From contig NZ_CP109583.1 of the NCBI RefSeq assembly GCF_036250755.1, positions 1,426,001 through 1,490,000 of the forward strand: DNA of 64,000 bases, in the 5' to 3' direction. The notes under the pieces were generated by a model. It saw only the letters and a list, made by a program, of their open reading frames with translations, was not told where the DNA came from and did not search any database. The position numbers and the translations under genes are program-made. Source of the stretch: Streptomyces uncialis. Its GTDB lineage: Bacteria; Actinomycetota; Actinomycetes; Streptomycetales; Streptomycetaceae. Below are positions 62,749 through 64,000 of this stretch, one piece after another; position 1 is the first letter of the stretch; every line of letters begins with the position of its first letter.

Positions 62749-63495
62749 TCAGCCGGGGCCGGACCGGCCCAGGATGCCGCGTTCGTAGGCCCGCGCCACC
62801 GCGGCGGCGCGGTCGTTCACGCCCAGCTTGGCGTAGAGATGGGTGAGATGGGTCTTCACCGTGGCCTCGCTGATGAAGAGTTCACGGGCGATCTCGCGGT
62901 TGGATGTGCCTCTGGCGACCAGGGCGAGGACCTCGCGTTCGCGGGCGGAGGGAGGTTCACCGCCCGGGGAGCGGACGGCGGAGACCAGCCGGGACGCGAC
63001 GGCCGGGGACAGGACCGTACGGCCTTCCGCCGCCGCGTGGACGCCCTTGAACAGTTCGTCGCGCGGGGCGTCCTTGAGCAGATAGCCCGTCGCGCCCGCC
63101 TCGATCGCGGGGAGGGTGTCGGAGTCCGTGTCCCAGGTGGTGAGGACGAGGACCTTCGCGCGGGCCCCGCGGCGGGTCAGTTCGGCGATGGCGTCCACCC
63201 CGCCGCCGCCGGGCATCCGCAGATCCATCAGGACCACGTCCGGGTCGAGTTCCGCGGTCAGCGCGACCGCCTCCACACCGTTGGACGCCTCGCCCAGCAC
63301 GCTGAAGCCGGGCGCGGACTCGAACATCCCGCGCAGACCGTCCCGTACGACGGGATGGTCGTCGACGATGAGCAGGGAGATCACGGCACCGGCGGCCGGG
63401 GCACCGGCCGTGGACCGGGTCGGGCCGGGGGCCGCTCGGCCGGTCCCGGTACGGGGCGGGACACCGGGTACGCCGTCGGGCGCGTCGTCAGTCAT
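62749..63495 (-). CDS. NarL/LuxR-family response regulator
   Basis: A 248-residue regulator. The receiver has ISLLIVDDHPVVRDGLRGMF, phospho-Asp in DVVLMDLRMPG and Lys in GYLLKDAP; the C-terminal LuxR HTH is LSAREREVLALVARGTSNRE-like (SAREREVLALVARGTSNREI) with EATVKTHLTHLYAKLG. About 37 Gly/Pro-rich residues precede the receiver; a GTG at codon 38 is an alternative start. It overlaps the histidine kinase stop by eight bases, so it is the partner of that kinase. Confidence 0.92.
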   Translation of the reverse strand: MTDDAPDGVPGVPPRTGTGRAAPGPTRSTAGAPAAGAVISLLIVDDHPVVRDGLRGMFESAPGFSVLGEASNGVEAVALTAELDPDVVLMDLRMPGGGGVDAIAELTRRGARAKVLVLTTWDTDSDTLPAIEAGATGYLLKDAPRDELFKGVHAAAEGRTVLSPAVASRLVSAVRSPGGEPPSAREREVLALVARGTSNREIARELFISEATVKTHLTHLYAKLGVNDRAAAVARAYERGILGRSGPG

Positions 63496-64000
63496 GGCGC
63501 ACCAACGGTACGCGAGCCGACACCGCCGTGCCGTAGCCGGGCTCGGACTCGACGCTGAGCGAGCCCGCGATGCGTTCGGCGCGGGCCCGCATACCGTCGA
63601 GGCCGAAGCCGCCGGTGCCGGTGCGTTCGGGCGGCGTCAGCGGGTCGAACCCCTTCCCGTCGTCGCGGACGTCCAGGGCGACCTCGTCGTCCATGAAGCT
63701 GAGTGTGACCCCGACCCGGGAGGCGGACGCGTGCTTCGACGTGTTGGACAGGGCCTCCTGGGCTATCCGCAGCAGCGTCGCCGAGACCTCCGCGTGCAGG
63801 TCCTCAGCCGTCCCCGTGAGCGTGAACTCGGCGCGGACGCCTGTCCTTTCGCCCCAGCGGTCGACCGTCTCGCGCAGTGCCTGGGGAAGCGTGTCGTGCG
63901 CCAGGCCGACCGGGGCGAGGTTCTGCACGGAGCGGCGGGCCTCGCCGAGGCTGTGGCGTGCCAGGTCGGCGGCGCGGTTCAGATGCGTGTGGGCGGCCGC
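63488..64000 (-). CDS. Histidine kinase, C-terminal part (cut by window edge)
   Basis: The last 170 residues of a NarL-type sensor kinase; the start lies beyond the window. It has the HisKA_3 end (LARHSLGEARRSVQNLAP), N-box LLRIAQEALSNTSKHASAS, G1 LDVRDDGKGFDP and G2 GTGGFGLDGMRARAERI. It phosphorylates the response regulator that follows. The sensed signal cannot be told because the sensor part is missing. Confidence 0.92.
   Translation of the reverse strand, partial: AAAHTHLNRAADLARHSLGEARRSVQNLAPVGLAHDTLPQALRETVDRWGERTGVRAEFTLTGTAEDLHAEVSATLLRIAQEALSNTSKHASASRVGVTLSFMDDEVALDVRDDGKGFDPLTPPERTGTGGFGLDGMRARAERIAGSLSVESEPGYGTAVSARVPLVRHD

Overview
The window is high-GC DNA (clearly above 70 % G+C) with GTG and ATG starts, AGGAGG-type ribosome binding sites, very strong third-position G/C bias, Tat and Sec secreted enzymes, PucR, WYL, HxlR and ECF-sigma regulators and LAxTG-type sorting signals. 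This points to a Streptomyces or a close relative. No plasmid, phage structural or CRISPR genes were seen. Most of the window looks like ordinary accessory chromosome made of short operons.

Layout. 1-8236: cold-shock protein, secreted M4 metalloprotease, NIPSNAP protein, MDR oxidoreductase, a metallo-beta-lactamase-fold hydrolase divergent from an HxlR regulator, a PRC-barrel protein, and a SigJ-type ECF sigma factor beside an AhpD-like protein. 8488-12976: a cell-surface locus with a 52-residue protein that is almost only an LAKTG sorting signal, a polysaccharide-type GT2 glycosyltransferase carrying a frameshift, and a large secreted DUF11-repeat protein. 13112-19372: a catabolic operon (GMC alcohol oxidase, aldehyde dehydrogenase, acyl-CoA ligase) divergent from a PucR regulator.

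20093-24918 is the most interesting region: an apparent RiPP gene cluster. It has a 30-residue, very acidic precursor with no Cys, Ser or Thr; a hairpin; an HExxH-type peptide-modifying enzyme; a stand-alone YcaO protein with seven 11-residue repeats inserted; a SAM methyltransferase; and two coupled membrane proteins. I could not match this combination to a RiPP class I know.

25226-36748: hemerythrin, LysE exporter, Tat-type TAP-family peptidase, PPOX protein, PhnB-like protein divergent from a WYL regulator with a clear operator, a LodA/LodB quinoprotein oxidase pair, and a Tat-exported class V PLP enzyme. 36749-43866: a sparse stretch with about 1 kb of gene-free DNA rich in GTAC repeats, an anti-sigma-type ATPase, secreted proteins and a methyltransferase. 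44058-51572: CbiZ, a methyltransferase plus lactate/malate-dehydrogenase-like pair, a phospholipase-D-type synthase, and a GNAT-aminotransferase fusion translationally coupled to a CdsA-like cytidylyltransferase. 51808-64000: AI-2E transporter, tRNA-Pro(GGG) with the remnant of a tyrosine integrase at its 3' side, DUF309 protein, CobF, an MFS exporter with an extra C-terminal domain, a thiolase, a PepSY membrane pair, a GH5 glycosidase and a NarL-type two-component system cut by the window edge.

All calls come from reading translated sequence and motifs by eye. No database search was possible, so family names rest on recognised motifs, and RiPP chemistry and substrates are inference.
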